DNA of 64,000 nucleotides from Psychrobacillus sp042885655 (GTDB lineage Bacteria; Bacillota; Bacilli; Bacillales_A; Planococcaceae), in assembly GCF_042885655.1 (NCBI RefSeq), contig NZ_JBHVRO010000001.1, forward strand, positions 124,001 through 188,000, in the 5' to 3' direction. Shown here in pieces: positions 25,824 to 34,953 of this stretch. The translations under genes were made by a program, and so were the position numbers. Within the stretch, counting starts at the first letter, position 1, and each line of letters begins with the position of its first letter. Below the pieces are notes generated by a model. That model was not told where the DNA came from. It did not search any database and worked only from the letters and a program-made list of their open reading frames with translations.

Positions 25824-27032
25824 ATGGTGAACACTTTTAAATGGCTAGCTTCATTTAGTCTATTTACAGCATTATTGATTCCTGGTACTGTTTCCGCAGA
25901 AGGAAATTTTTTCTCAAAGGACTTTTCACTTAAACAATTTAGTTTTCAAGAAATTAACGAGTCCCTCGTTTCGACTTCTAAGTTATTTATTTACGATTCT
26001 GGTCTTACGTTTAAGTATCCAGATGCCGTTAGAGGAGTATATGTAACTGGTCATTCGGCTGGAGGTTCTCGATTTAATGATTTATTGAAATTAATCGACT
26101 CTACAGAATTAAATGCAATGGTAATAGATATTAAAGATGATTTTGGAAACTTAACATATATACCAAGTGAGGATTCCACCTTAGCCAAGAGTAATATTGG
26201 AAAACCATACATAAAAGATCCGCGTTCAATGCTTAAAGTAATGGAAGAAAAGCAAATTTATCCTATAGCTCGCGTCGTGGTTTTCAAAGATACCGAACTG
26301 GCTGAAGCTCATCCAGAGTTGTCCTTTGTTGATGGAACTTCGGTTTGGAAAAATAGACGTGGGGAGGCATTCGTTAATCCATTTTTACAAGAAGTTTGGG
26401 ATCATAACGTAGAAATAGCGATAGAAGCAGCAAAAATGGGCTTTAAAGAAATACAATTTGACTATGTTCGATTCCCAGAAGGATTTGAAAAAAGAGAAGA
26501 TACACTCAAATACTCAATGGGGAAATATGAAACATTGGGACTTGATCCTGTACAAAGACGAGTGCAAGCTGTTACCGATTTTGTTGCGTATGCAAGAGAA
26601 AAATTGAAACCATATGGTGCTCAAGTTTCAGTAGATATATTTGGCTACTCTGCAACACTACCTGAAGCACCAGGTATTGGACAAAACTTTTCTAAAATAT
26701 CAGAAAATGTGGATGTCATTTCATCTATGATCTATCCGAGTCATTGGACGTCTTATTTCGGTATTGCAAAGCCGGATTTAGAACCATATCGTTTAGTACA
26801 AGAATATGCAAAGGTTGAAAATGCTAAATTGGCAGAATTGAAAAATCCACCTATTTCTCGCCCTTGGATTCAAGACTTTACTGCATCTTACTTAGGTAAA
26901 GGGAATTATCAAATATATGGGAAATCACAAGTTGAGGCACAAATTAAAGCACTTAAAGAGGCTGGGATAAATGAATATTTACTGTGGAATGCCGGAAATA
27001 AGTATACTCCAGGTGTTGACTATACACCTTAA
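25824..27032 (+). CDS. Secreted putative glycoside hydrolase (DUF4015 family)
   Basis: 402 aa with a Sec signal peptide (MVNTFKWLASFSLFTALLIP, cleavage near VSAEG). The rest is a TIM-barrel-like DUF4015/GHL13 domain: RGVYVTGHSAGG, VIDIKDDFGNLTY, FDYVRFPEGF, VDIFGYSATL and PWIQDFTASYLGKGNY. These are the family's conserved strands and carry acidic residues likely to be catalytic. The substrate is unknown; a cell-wall or extracellular polysaccharide is an inference from location. AAAAGGAGGG precedes the ATG. It is a single-gene unit with its own terminator. Confidence 0.85.
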   Translation: MVNTFKWLASFSLFTALLIPGTVSAEGNFFSKDFSLKQFSFQEINESLVSTSKLFIYDSGLTFKYPDAVRGVYVTGHSAGGSRFNDLLKLIDSTELNAMVIDIKDDFGNLTYIPSEDSTLAKSNIGKPYIKDPRSMLKVMEEKQIYPIARVVVFKDTELAEAHPELSFVDGTSVWKNRRGEAFVNPFLQEVWDHNVEIAIEAAKMGFKEIQFDYVRFPEGFEKREDTLKYSMGKYETLGLDPVQRRVQAVTDFVAYAREKLKPYGAQVSVDIFGYSATLPEAPGIGQNFSKISENVDVISSMIYPSHWTSYFGIAKPDLEPYRLVQEYAKVENAKLAELKNPPISRPWIQDFTASYLGKGNYQIYGKSQVEAQIKALKEAGINEYLLWNAGNKYTPGVDYTP

Positions 27033-27040
27033 TTAAACAT

Positions 27041-27082
27041 AAAAAAGACATGAATGAAAAAAATCATGTCTTTTTTTTGTTT
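27041..27082 (+). terminator. Terminator of the DUF4015 gene
   Basis: 13-bp stem (27041-27053 with 27064-27076) followed by eight or more T. Confidence 0.9.
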
Positions 27083-27424
27083 TTTTTGAAACTTTATTTC
27101 ATAGGAAACGTATTATTTAGTATAACAGTCATTTTCAATTGTATTCTTAATTGAGAATATTAATAATTTCATTGAAAAGGATGTTTAAAGTAGAAAAGAG
27201 TTGGGTATAAGATGAATATATAAATTATAAGCCTTTTAAGTCTAAGCATGGCTTATATTTTCTTCAAAATTGTGTCTGCGTTATTAAATAGTAATATTTT
27301 TCTTCTAAACATATTTTAAATATCAAAAAATTGGTGTATACTTGAAAAGTAAAGCATTACATTAAACTAATTATAATCTACTTTATATAACACAATCACT
27401 TACTGAAAGGAAGTGTTTTTATTG
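27083..27424 (+). promoter_or_regulatory. Upstream region of spx
   Basis: About 340 AT-rich bases. A short hairpin (ATAAGCC 27228 with GGCTTAT about 27246) lies in the middle. A TATACT box near 27336 may be the -10 of the last promoter. spx is known to have several promoters in B. subtilis; I cannot assign others here. Confidence 0.35.
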
Positions 27425-27820
27425 ATGGTAACATTATTTACTTCACCTAGTTGTACTTCATGTAGAAAAGCAAAAGCGTGGTTGGAAGAGCATGATATTC
27501 CTTATACAGAGCGTAACATTTTTTCTGAACCACTTAGCATAAGCGAAATAAAAGAAATTTTAAGAATGACAGAAGACGGTACTGATGAAATCATTTCAAC
27601 ACGATCTAAAATTTTTCAAAAATTAAATGTAGATGTAGAAAGTCTTCCACTACAACGTCTTTACGAGTTAATTCAAGAATATCCGGGATTATTGCGTCGA
27701 CCAATTATTTTGGATGAAAAACGACTTCAAGTTGGGTACAATGAAGATGAAATACGTAGATTTTTACCAAGAAAAGTGCGTGCTTATCAATTGCTTGAAG
27801 CACAACGTCTTGTAAATTAA
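27425..27820 (+). CDS. spx: Global redox stress regulator Spx
   Basis: ArsC-like protein of 131 aa that binds the alpha C-terminal domain of RNA polymerase and redirects transcription under disulfide stress. The redox switch Cys10-x-x-Cys13 (SPSCTSC) and the RPI segment (LLRRPIILDEKRLQVGYNED) are present. GTG 27413 and TTG 27422 lie in frame upstream, but ATG 27425 gives the conserved N-terminus MVTLF. Spx is degraded by ClpXP with the adaptor SpxH, which is encoded 6 kb away in this window. Confidence 0.97.
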   Translation: MVTLFTSPSCTSCRKAKAWLEEHDIPYTERNIFSEPLSISEIKEILRMTEDGTDEIISTRSKIFQKLNVDVESLPLQRLYELIQEYPGLLRRPIILDEKRLQVGYNEDEIRRFLPRKVRAYQLLEAQRLVN

Positions 27821-27830
27821 AAATAAATTA

Positions 27831-27875
27831 AACTGGTTGCTTTTCAAAAACATGAAAAGCAATCAGTTCTTTTGG
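27831..27875 (+). terminator. Terminator of spx
   Basis: 15-bp stem (27831-27845 with 27854-27868), one mismatch, T-rich tail. A second weaker hairpin with T-run (AAAACGCA with TGCGTTTT, 27886-27937) follows. Confidence 0.85.
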
Positions 27876-28100
27876 ACATTTTATTAAAACGCATGCTGGT
27901 CAAAGGCGACTGCCTAGATTTTGTTGTGCGTTTTTTAATTTTTTTCTTGCATTGTTATTTAAACTTATTTAGAATGCATATAATCTCGTTTTATTGTAAA
28001 AAGGTGAGCACGAATCCTTTTCTTTTTTTGTTAAACAACATACAATAGTAGTAGACATTGCAATAGGTAAAACGGTAGGAAGCGAAAGGAGATGTGTTAA

Positions 28101-28769
28101 ATGGATATCGAGCGTATCAATGATAACACTTTCAAAGTATACATTTCATACATCGACATTGAAGAAAGAGGCTTCAGCCGAGATGAAATTTGGTTTAACA
28201 AAGATAAGAGCGAGCAGCTTTTTTGGGAGATGATGGATGAGGTTCATGATGATGATCATTTTGAAGAATTAGATGGTCCATTATGGATTCAAGTTCATGC
28301 GATGGAAAAAGGTTTGGAAGTGATTGTAACCCGAACGGAAATGACCAAAGGGAACGATCGATCAGAATCAAGTTTTGAAATAGAAGACCACACTGGTAAA
28401 ATTTTCAAAAACGGTACTTCGAATTCTTTAGATAATCATCAATTTGAAGATTTTCCTAGCTATATGGATGATTTAGAAGAGTTACCATCGGATTATACGT
28501 TTGTTTTTAACAATTTTGATGATATTCTACCACTGGCCAAAAAAATGGATAAAAAGAATATTCAATCATCGTTATATCACTACGAAGATAAATATTACTT
28601 AAACGTTTATTTTAACTTTGATATGAACGAAATTGTTACCATTCTGGATACCATAAGTGTGATATCTGAATTTGCTAACCGTACAAACAAGACAATTCAT
28701 GTCATTCAAGAATACGGAAAAGAAATAATAGCAAACGATGTATTTACCGAATTAAATAAACATTTTTAA
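28101..28769 (+). CDS. mecA: Adaptor protein MecA
   Basis: 222-aa adaptor that targets ComK and other proteins to ClpC-ClpP and helps ClpC assemble. The N-terminal substrate-binding domain (MDIERINDNTFKVYISYIDI) and the C-terminal ClpC-binding domain are joined by an acidic linker, as usual. AAAGGAG lies 8 nt before the ATG. Its place between spx and coiA is as in B. subtilis and groups regulated proteolysis with competence. Confidence 0.96.
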   Translation: MDIERINDNTFKVYISYIDIEERGFSRDEIWFNKDKSEQLFWEMMDEVHDDDHFEELDGPLWIQVHAMEKGLEVIVTRTEMTKGNDRSESSFEIEDHTGKIFKNGTSNSLDNHQFEDFPSYMDDLEELPSDYTFVFNNFDDILPLAKKMDKKNIQSSLYHYEDKYYLNVYFNFDMNEIVTILDTISVISEFANRTNKTIHVIQEYGKEIIANDVFTELNKHF

Positions 28770-28797
28770 ACCTTCCTTAAAAAGAAGGTTTTTTTGT
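28768..28797 (+). terminator. Terminator of mecA
   Basis: 8-bp stem (28768-28775 with 28784-28791) overlapping the stop codon, then a T-run. Confidence 0.85.
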
Positions 28798-28845
28798 TTG
28801 AATAAAAAAGTATTTTCTATTATTTTGAATACGCTGCACAGTCAA

Positions 28846-29135
28846 GGGTATTGATTTGCTTACTAATCCCATAGGGGTCACCGCCTTCTGCTACAATCTA
28901 GTTTCTAAACGGTAAGAATATACTTTTGTCCAGTTAATAAACTGGTGTACTTTCTTTTGCTTATCAAGGAAGGTAGAATCGGAGAAAAAATAGTTAGTAT
29001 TAACGGATAAAGAAGCGGTGGTGGCGGCGACTGCAGGAATAGCATGTGTTTGAAGATTCCGCAGGAACTGGTGGAGTGGAGACCAAAGCCATTACCGAGA
29101 AAAGCGTGCACCAAAGCGGAAATCAAACAGTATTT
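28846..29135 (+). repeat. Composite intergenic repeat before coiA
   Basis: The first part (28846-29015) resembles 41463-41642: GCTTACTAATCCCATAGG, then a shared AGTATACTT-like block, ACTTTCTTTTGCTT, and AGAAAAATAG-TAGTATT. The second part (29010-29125) is a GC-rich element that ends AAAGCGGAAATCAA as in copies 1 and 4. No gene is seen. Confidence 0.7.
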
Positions 29136-29239
29136 CCACGATTTCTCTTCTTAAAAGGACTTAGCTTTTTTTGCCCGATTTTTCTTCATAGTTGTACTTG
29201 CTATTTTTACGGAAAATTCATACAATTGAAGGGGAGGAG

Positions 29240-30394
29240 TTGGTCACTATTTTAACAGCGGTTACGAAACAGGGGTATCTATTAATTCCTGCGAGGTATA
29301 CCCAAGAACAACTAACTGATATTAATAAAAATACTTCTTTTCTATGCATGCAATGTAAGGAAGAGGTCATATTAAAAAATGGGAGGATTAACATTCCACA
29401 TTTTGCTCATAAAAGAAAATCACAATGCACTAATTCATTTTCTGAAGGAGAAACGGAGGATCATTTGAATGGAAAACTCCAATTATATGAACTTTTTAAG
29501 CGACAAAATGTACAAGTTCAATTAGAAGCATCTATCCCATCTATTAAGCAACGTCCAGACATATTAATACGTAGCAAAGAAAATATAGTTGCTATTGAAT
29601 TTCAATGTAGTCAAATTTCGACCTCTATTATTACTGAAAGATCCAAAGGATATCTAAATCATTCTATAATCCCACTTTGGATATTAAGATCCCCAGCGAT
29701 TTCCGAGTTTCCCACTCGCGAAATTGGAATTATGAAACTGTCAGTGTTTAAACAACAGTTCTTCCGAGCATATCCCACATTCGGTAAGATTATTCTCACT
29801 TATTGTCCTCAAACAAAGTATTTTCACTATATTTCGAACACACTTCATATTCGTTCAAATACTTTTATTGTCAAAACAAAAAAATTATCTTTGGATAATC
29901 AAACATGGCCATTTGCATTAGTTAAACGTATATCTTTTGTGGAGTATAAAAAGTATTTAGAAATCTATCGTATACAACGATTTAAGCAATTAGAAAATAT
30001 ATATTACTATAATAGAAAAGGTGTACAATCAGTCTTTTTACAAATTTGTTATAGATGGCAAATGTACCCTACCAAGCTTCCTTTGTTTATTGGAATACCG
30101 ACATCATTTGCTGAAGCATTTCATATTCATGCAGTTGAATGGCAACTTCAATTAGTCGATTATATAAAGAAAAGAAATATTACCATTTATCAAGTAAATG
30201 AATCTCATTGTGAGGAGTTTCTATACGATCGTCCAATGGGATCTAATGATATGAATCAAAAACTAAAAGCAGTAAAGGCTTATATCCAAGTCTTGAGAGA
30301 TAGTGTTATTAAGTTAGATGCGGAGTTATATTTGTCCAAAATGAACTACTCAGAAATGAATCTGTTACTTTATAGAGAATTTCTTGCAAATTGA
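29240..30394 (+). CDS. coiA: Competence protein CoiA
   Basis: About 384 aa. The N-terminus has a zinc-ribbon-like cysteine pair and partner (CMQC, then PHFAHKRKSQC), followed by a PD-(D/E)xK nuclease-like core (RPDILI, then VAIEFQCSQI). CoiA acts on incoming DNA during transformation and recombination. The start is probably the TTG at 29240 behind AAGGGGAGG, giving MVTILTAVTKQGYLL; an ATG at 29192 in frame lacks a binding site. Found between mecA and pepF as in B. subtilis. Confidence 0.9.
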   Translation: MVTILTAVTKQGYLLIPARYTQEQLTDINKNTSFLCMQCKEEVILKNGRINIPHFAHKRKSQCTNSFSEGETEDHLNGKLQLYELFKRQNVQVQLEASIPSIKQRPDILIRSKENIVAIEFQCSQISTSIITERSKGYLNHSIIPLWILRSPAISEFPTREIGIMKLSVFKQQFFRAYPTFGKIILTYCPQTKYFHYISNTLHIRSNTFIVKTKKLSLDNQTWPFALVKRISFVEYKKYLEIYRIQRFKQLENIYYYNRKGVQSVFLQICYRWQMYPTKLPLFIGIPTSFAEAFHIHAVEWQLQLVDYIKKRNITIYQVNESHCEEFLYDRPMGSNDMNQKLKAVKAYIQVLRDSVIKLDAELYLSKMNYSEMNLLLYREFLAN

Positions 30395-30458
30395 CTAGAA
30401 TATTGAGAAAATAGTAAGTGTTAAAAGAATTTAGATGTAAATGGAAGGGGAGTTCATC

Positions 30459-32279
30459 TTGACAATAGAAACAAAAAACAAGATATTAACAAGAGAAGAA
30501 GTAGGAGAGCATTTAACATGGAAATTAGAAGACATTTTCGCTTCTAATGATGTATGGGAGAACGAATTTAAAGAAGTTTCGGAGCTTTCACAAAAAGCTA
30601 CTACTTTCCAAGGAACAGTTGAAAATGGTGCTGATGCTTTATTAGCTGCTTTAACATACCGAGATGAACTAACTGGACGCTTACGCAAGCTCTATTCATA
30701 TGCACATATGCGCCATGATCAAGATACTGGTAATAGCTTATATCAAGCAATGGAAAGTCGTATAAAATCACTTTATGTAAAGATTTCTACAGAATTATCC
30801 TTTTTAGTTCCAGAGATTTTATCTGTCGATGAGGCAGTCATTTCTCAATATTTAACGGAGAATGAAGACTTAAAAGTATATAGTCAACTACTGGAAGAGA
30901 TCAATAAAGAACGTCCTCATGTTCTTTCACAAGAAAAAGAGGCGTTACTTGCACAGTTCTCGGAAATTGCTGGTGCATCATCGGATACGTTTGGCAAACT
31001 AAATAACGCGGATTTAGAATTTCCATTTATTAAAGACGAAGAAGGAAATGAAGTACAATTAACTCATGGCAGATATTCTCGCTTCTTGGAAAGCAAAGAT
31101 GGCCGTGTACGTGCAGACGCATTTAAAGCAATATATGATACTTATGGAAAGTTTCGCAATACATTTGCATCTACGCTAACAGGAAATGTTAAAGGGGATA
31201 ATATACAAGCAAAAATTAGGAACTATGCATCTGCTCGTGAAGCAGCAATGTCACAAAATCATATACCTGAAAGTGTGTATGATAACTTGGTAGAAACTAT
31301 CAATAAAAATGTTCATTTACTTCATAAATACGTGGGGTTACGTAAAAAAGTTTTAGGTCTTGAAGAGCTTCATATGTGGGATTTATATACACCACTTGTA
31401 AAAGAGGTAGATATGGAATTTACGTATGAAGAAGCTTGTGAAACAATGCTTAAAAGCTTTGAACCACTTGGTGAAGAATATGTATCTATTGTGAAACAAG
31501 GCTTGGAAAATCGCTGGGTTGATGTTGTTGAAACAAAAGGTAAACGTTCAGGAGCGTACTCGTCAGGTACTTATGGAACAAACCCATATATCTTAATGAA
31601 CTGGCAAAATAACGTAGATAATCTTTTCACGCTTGCACATGAATTTGGACATAGTATTCATAGTTACTATACACGTTCAAATCAACCATATGTATACGGG
31701 GATTATTCTATTTTTGTAGCTGAAGTTGCTTCAACATGTAACGAAGCATTGTTAAATGATTACTTATTAAAAACAATTGAAGATCCTAAAAAACGGATTT
31801 ATTTATTAAATCACTGGTTAGAAGGTTTCCGTGGAACAATATTCCGCCAAACAATGTTTGCAGAATTCGAACACATAATTCATAAGCTTGACCAGGACGG
31901 AGAAGCCTTGACTGCTGATAAGTTAACAGAGGAATATTATAATTTAAATAAAAAATACTTCGGTGACGAAATAATCATTGACGAACAAATAGGATTGGAA
32001 TGGTCGAGAATCCCTCATTTCTATTACAATTACTATGTGTATCAATATGCAACCGGCTTAAGTGCTGCAACAGCTTTGAGCAATCAAATTCTAACTGAAG
32101 GAAAACCAGCAGTAGAACGCTATATTAATGAATTCTTAAAAGCGGGATGTTCAGATTATCCAATTGAAGTATTGAAAAAAGCTGGTGTAGACATGAATAC
32201 AGCTGCTCCAATTGAAGAAGCTTGTCGTGTGTTTGAAGAGAAATTAAATGAATTAGAACAATTACTATTAGAACAATAA
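30459..32279 (+). CDS. pepF: Oligoendopeptidase F
   Basis: M3-family zinc peptidase of 606 aa that cleaves imported or signalling peptides in the cytoplasm. The metal site HEFGH is at about residues 394-398, with the third ligand in the EVASTCNEALL helix. A TTG start at 30459 is preferred: AAGGGGAG (30445-30452) lies 6 nt before it, whereas the in-frame ATG at 30441 precedes that site. It fits well with the two peptide importers in this window. Terminator at 32285. Confidence 0.95.
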   Translation: MTIETKNKILTREEVGEHLTWKLEDIFASNDVWENEFKEVSELSQKATTFQGTVENGADALLAALTYRDELTGRLRKLYSYAHMRHDQDTGNSLYQAMESRIKSLYVKISTELSFLVPEILSVDEAVISQYLTENEDLKVYSQLLEEINKERPHVLSQEKEALLAQFSEIAGASSDTFGKLNNADLEFPFIKDEEGNEVQLTHGRYSRFLESKDGRVRADAFKAIYDTYGKFRNTFASTLTGNVKGDNIQAKIRNYASAREAAMSQNHIPESVYDNLVETINKNVHLLHKYVGLRKKVLGLEELHMWDLYTPLVKEVDMEFTYEEACETMLKSFEPLGEEYVSIVKQGLENRWVDVVETKGKRSGAYSSGTYGTNPYILMNWQNNVDNLFTLAHEFGHSIHSYYTRSNQPYVYGDYSIFVAEVASTCNEALLNDYLLKTIEDPKKRIYLLNHWLEGFRGTIFRQTMFAEFEHIIHKLDQDGEALTADKLTEEYYNLNKKYFGDEIIIDEQIGLEWSRIPHFYYNYYVYQYATGLSAATALSNQILTEGKPAVERYINEFLKAGCSDYPIEVLKKAGVDMNTAAPIEEACRVFEEKLNELEQLLLEQ

Positions 32280-32284
32280 TTACT

Positions 32285-32312
32285 AGGTCTGGCATATGCC
32301 AGACCTTTTTTA
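32285..32312 (+). terminator. Terminator of pepF
   Basis: Near-perfect palindrome AGGTCTGGCATATGCCAGAC with six T following. Confidence 0.88.
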
Positions 32313-32329
32313 AATGAAAGAAAAAGCTC

Positions 32330-32400
32330 AAGGCCAGGGTCTTGAAGTGCTTACTAATTCCATAGGAGACGACCTTTAGTCCAGAGCAATTTGGAAAGGT
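32330..32400 (+). repeat. Fragment of the composite repeat
   Basis: GGCCAGGGTCTTGAAGTGCT and CTTACTAATTCCATAGGAG match the left ends of the composites at 28846 and 41463. Only about 70 bases are kept. Confidence 0.6.
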
Positions 32401-32430
32401 GAAGGATTAAAGGTGCTTCCTGTTTTTTTA

Positions 32431-32745
32431 AAAGATAAAAAAGCATATGGATTATCGTCCTGTGAAACTAGTGTTCATAGTACTTTAAGAATTAAATAAT
32501 ATCACGGATTTCTGTTTTAGGTGGACGTGTTCCGCGGGGGCGCCGCTACGCGTTCGTTGTGATAGCTCATCTGTCTCACAGAGGAACAAAGGCTAAGAGC
32601 ACCACATCGTGTGGCAACGCCTTCGTGACCAACATCCTGTTGGCCTCCGGCTGTAGTCGCCACCTTTTACTACAATCCATTAAGTGCGTAGTACCTTACA
32701 AGAAGATTTAGAACAGCTATCGCTAAGAGGATAGAAATAGTTTAA
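32431..32745 (+). repeat. Long direct repeat R2 with GC-rich core
   Basis: Second copy of the repeat at 24906-25250, same strand, about 315 bases, with small gaps. It includes the same two inner hairpins. It lies downstream of the pepF terminator, just as R1 lies downstream of the opp terminator. Confidence 0.85.
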
Positions 32746-32804
32746 TTAAACGTAGTGATCATGTCATCCTGTAATCATTCTTACTATGCAATTATAAATT
32801 GTCC

Positions 32805-32895
32805 TAAAAGCGTCTGCCATAGCGGAAAGCAACGACATCCATCTGCTACACTTCTTGAAAGTACGTGGCGTCTTTTTGCCGGGTTTTTCTGATAG
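32805..32895 (+). repeat. End fragment of the GC-rich element
   Basis: AAGCGTCTGCCATAGCGGAA followed, 40 bases on, by GGCGTCTTTTTGCCGGGTTT. The second motif also occurs after the elements at 25.56 kb and 29.16 kb, so it belongs to the repeat unit. Confidence 0.6.
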
Positions 32896-33325
32896 CAGAA
32901 TAAGTTTAGATCTGCACAAATTAGGGCAATGCTTAAATAATTCGTAAAAGTTGGACGTCCTATGTATGACGAATTTGTGAAATGAGTATCTAATATATTG
33001 TATTTATTAAACTGACATGTTAAAGTAAGAGTGTGAAATAAATCACAAGATAACATACACCCCTTTGTTTGAACGTGAACATTTCTCCCATCCCCTTTGT
33101 AAAAAAGAAAATGCCCTTTCCTCAGTTGGAGGAAAGGGCATTTTCTTTTTTAATCTTACACAAAAGACGTAAACGAGACGTTTCCTTTCGATTAAATTAT
33201 TAGAATCTACTTTCACAGGAATGAAATGAAAAGGTATTAACTTCAAAATAGGAAGAGATAAATCTTCGATGAGCTAATTGTTCTCTACGAGATATTTAAA
33301 ATCTAGTAATAGAAAAGCAGCCTAA
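32896..33325. other. Gene-free stretch between pepF and spxH
   Basis: About 430 bases. I see no convincing gene; the frames on both strands are short and without ribosome binding sites. It holds the isolated hairpin at 33101-33151. Confidence 0.5.
33101..33151. terminator. Isolated strong bidirectional terminator hairpin
   Basis: Perfect 23-bp stem (33101-33123 with 33129-33151), 5-nt loop, runs of A on one side and T on the other. No gene ends near it: pepF stops 820 bases before, and spxH has its own hairpin at 33316. Confidence 0.85.
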
Positions 33326-33345
33326 TTAACGAGAATTAGGCTGCT
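33316..33345 (-). terminator. Terminator overlapping the end of spxH
   Basis: 12-bp stem (33316-33327 with 33334-33345) whose loop and arms include the last codons and the stop of spxH. A TTTTC tail follows on the minus strand. Confidence 0.8.
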
Positions 33346-34165
33346 TATATTTATTTAATCTCCAGAATATAGTGTCTTGTAAAATCAATCGTTCTACTTC
33401 TTGCAATAGAAGGCGTTTTTTCATTTCACGTTCTGCTTGCTGTTCTGTAATACCATAATAGCAAGCTATTTCACTAGTAGTTAATGAATGAAAACGGTCA
33501 AATAACTTTTCTAGAGTTGGTGGTTGTTGTTTTTGTGGTTCTTCATAAAGCATTTCTTGTAAGATTTGTACATATATTTCGTATGGATAAATTCCGGAAA
33601 CTTTAATACCTTCATCCTCAATGTTTTCATTAAAGAAAACAATACTTGGAAAGGACGTAACTTGCATTTCACTAGTTATGGATAAATCATTTTGAAAAGA
33701 ACGAGCACATTCCTTCGATTGAAAATCACTAGTGAATTCATTTACGTCAATATTGACTTCATTTGCAATATTTTGCAGGACTGCAAATGATGTTACATTC
33801 TTTGTTTTCAAAAAAAGATGTTCTTGAATTTTGTTAAAAAAACGAAGAGCAGCTCTTTTTCCCTGAAATTCTGCTGCTTTCACTGCAATAGAAGGAAGTA
33901 CAGGGTGATCTAATTCGGAAATGTCACAATGACTTTTTAGTATTTGTTCATTTTGTTTGTTACAAAAATTGTTCAATTTACTTAGCTGAGTACTGAGTAC
34001 ATTGCGGATTGTAAAATACTGTCCATATTCCACTTGCAATTTCCGAATGATTGGTTGCAAATCCCAACATGCTGAACAAAGAGGATCAAGAAAAATATAC
34101 ATTTCAATTGGCTTGTTCAAAAAAGAAGGAGCAATCGTTTCAGTCGGAATTTGAATTCTTGTCAC
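33326..34165 (-). CDS. spxH: ClpXP adaptor SpxH (YjbH)
   Basis: DsbA-like protein of 279 aa that delivers Spx to ClpXP. The thioredoxin-type motif is Cys30-Ser-Ala-Cys33 (DPLCSACW); B. subtilis YjbH has CPEC at this place. The C-terminal region (LEKLFDRFHSLTTSEIACYY) resembles a helix-turn-helix-like adaptor end. Its start overlaps the yjbI stop by 4 nt, so both are translated together. The last codons lie inside the terminator stem. Confidence 0.92.
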   Translation of the reverse strand: MTRIQIPTETIAPSFLNKPIEMYIFLDPLCSACWDLQPIIRKLQVEYGQYFTIRNVLSTQLSKLNNFCNKQNEQILKSHCDISELDHPVLPSIAVKAAEFQGKRAALRFFNKIQEHLFLKTKNVTSFAVLQNIANEVNIDVNEFTSDFQSKECARSFQNDLSITSEMQVTSFPSIVFFNENIEDEGIKVSGIYPYEIYVQILQEMLYEEPQKQQPPTLEKLFDRFHSLTTSEIACYYGITEQQAEREMKKRLLLQEVERLILQDTIFWRLNKYKQPNSR

Positions 34166-34560
34166 ATTTTTTCCTCCTCATGATTCATTTGATTAACCAT
34201 GTGGTTGGCAGTAAGTTCAAGTCTTCTATAAAAATCGTTGCGAAATTTCCCGTCAAGACCTACTTTATCCATTGCATCACTCATACAAGCTAGCCATGCT
34301 TCTGCCCGCTGAGGGGTGATGGGGAATGGATTATGACGCATTTTCATCATCGGATGTCCGTGTTCTTCTGTATATAAATTAGGTCCGCCTAAATATTGAG
34401 TTAGAAATTGTTTTTGCTTTCTCGCTGTTTCCGTTAAATCAGCTGGAAAAATTGGCTTAAGCTTAGGGTGTTTTGCTACATTTCCATAAAAAGTATCGAC
34501 TAGCTGGGATAATTTATCTTCACCGATTTCATCATATGGTAGTATTGGTTTCTCTGTCAT
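34162..34560 (-). CDS. yjbI: Truncated haemoglobin, group II (YjbI)
   Basis: 132-aa 2-on-2 globin. The proximal haem ligand is His76 in MRHNPFPIT, and the group II pattern continues through the FG region (AEAWLACMSDAMD). These globins handle oxygen or nitric oxide; the link to SpxH suggests a redox role. It precedes spxH in one transcript. A good sigma-A-like promoter lies at 34592-34620. Confidence 0.93.
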   Translation of the reverse strand: MTEKPILPYDEIGEDKLSQLVDTFYGNVAKHPKLKPIFPADLTETARKQKQFLTQYLGGPNLYTEEHGHPMMKMRHNPFPITPQRAEAWLACMSDAMDKVGLDGKFRNDFYRRLELTANHMVNQMNHEEEKM

Positions 34561-34591
34561 ATTTGTTACTCCTTTGCTTTGCTCTATTTAC

Positions 34592-34620
34592 ATTCTATCA
34601 ATCAGCAACAAATATCTCAA
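34592..34620 (-). promoter_or_regulatory. Promoter of yjbI-spxH
   Basis: On the minus strand, TTGAGA (34615-34620), 17-nt spacer, TAGAAT (34592-34597). Confidence 0.65.
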
Positions 34621-34953
34621 ACAATTAGACTGAACTAATAATAAGAGTTCGTTCCTACGCAAGCAAGTAAAATTACTTCCGTACAAGCACTACTGAGTAA
34701 ATTGTACTATGAATTCAGCGGTCTTAACAAAATGCATTTAAAGGATGCACTTTTTTTATAAGGCACACTTTGATAAAGAAGGGCAAAGCATCCGAAATTA
34801 AATGATATCTTGGATGCTCGGAAAAATAGAACAGGTTTATTCCCTAATATTGAAGTCAAAAGCACTTTGACTTCACGTATTCCAAGATTTAAGGAGCATA
34901 AAGTGAAGTCACCTCACGCTCCTTATATAAATATCGCTTATTTTTATCTTAAG
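34621..34953 (-). other. Region between cwlQ and yjbI
   Basis: No gene seen. Two hairpins lie downstream of cwlQ on the minus strand: AAGTCAAA with TTTGACTT (about 34852-34871) and GGAGC with GCTCC (about 34891-34920, with an inner GTGA/TCAC stem). Neither has a long T-run; together they may end the yjbK-cwlQ transcript. Confidence 0.45.

Noticed and set aside
32784..33246. Minus-strand frames of 67-90 codons between pepF and spxH
   Set aside because: No ribosome sites, atypical composition, and they run through repeat sequence and the hairpin at 33101.
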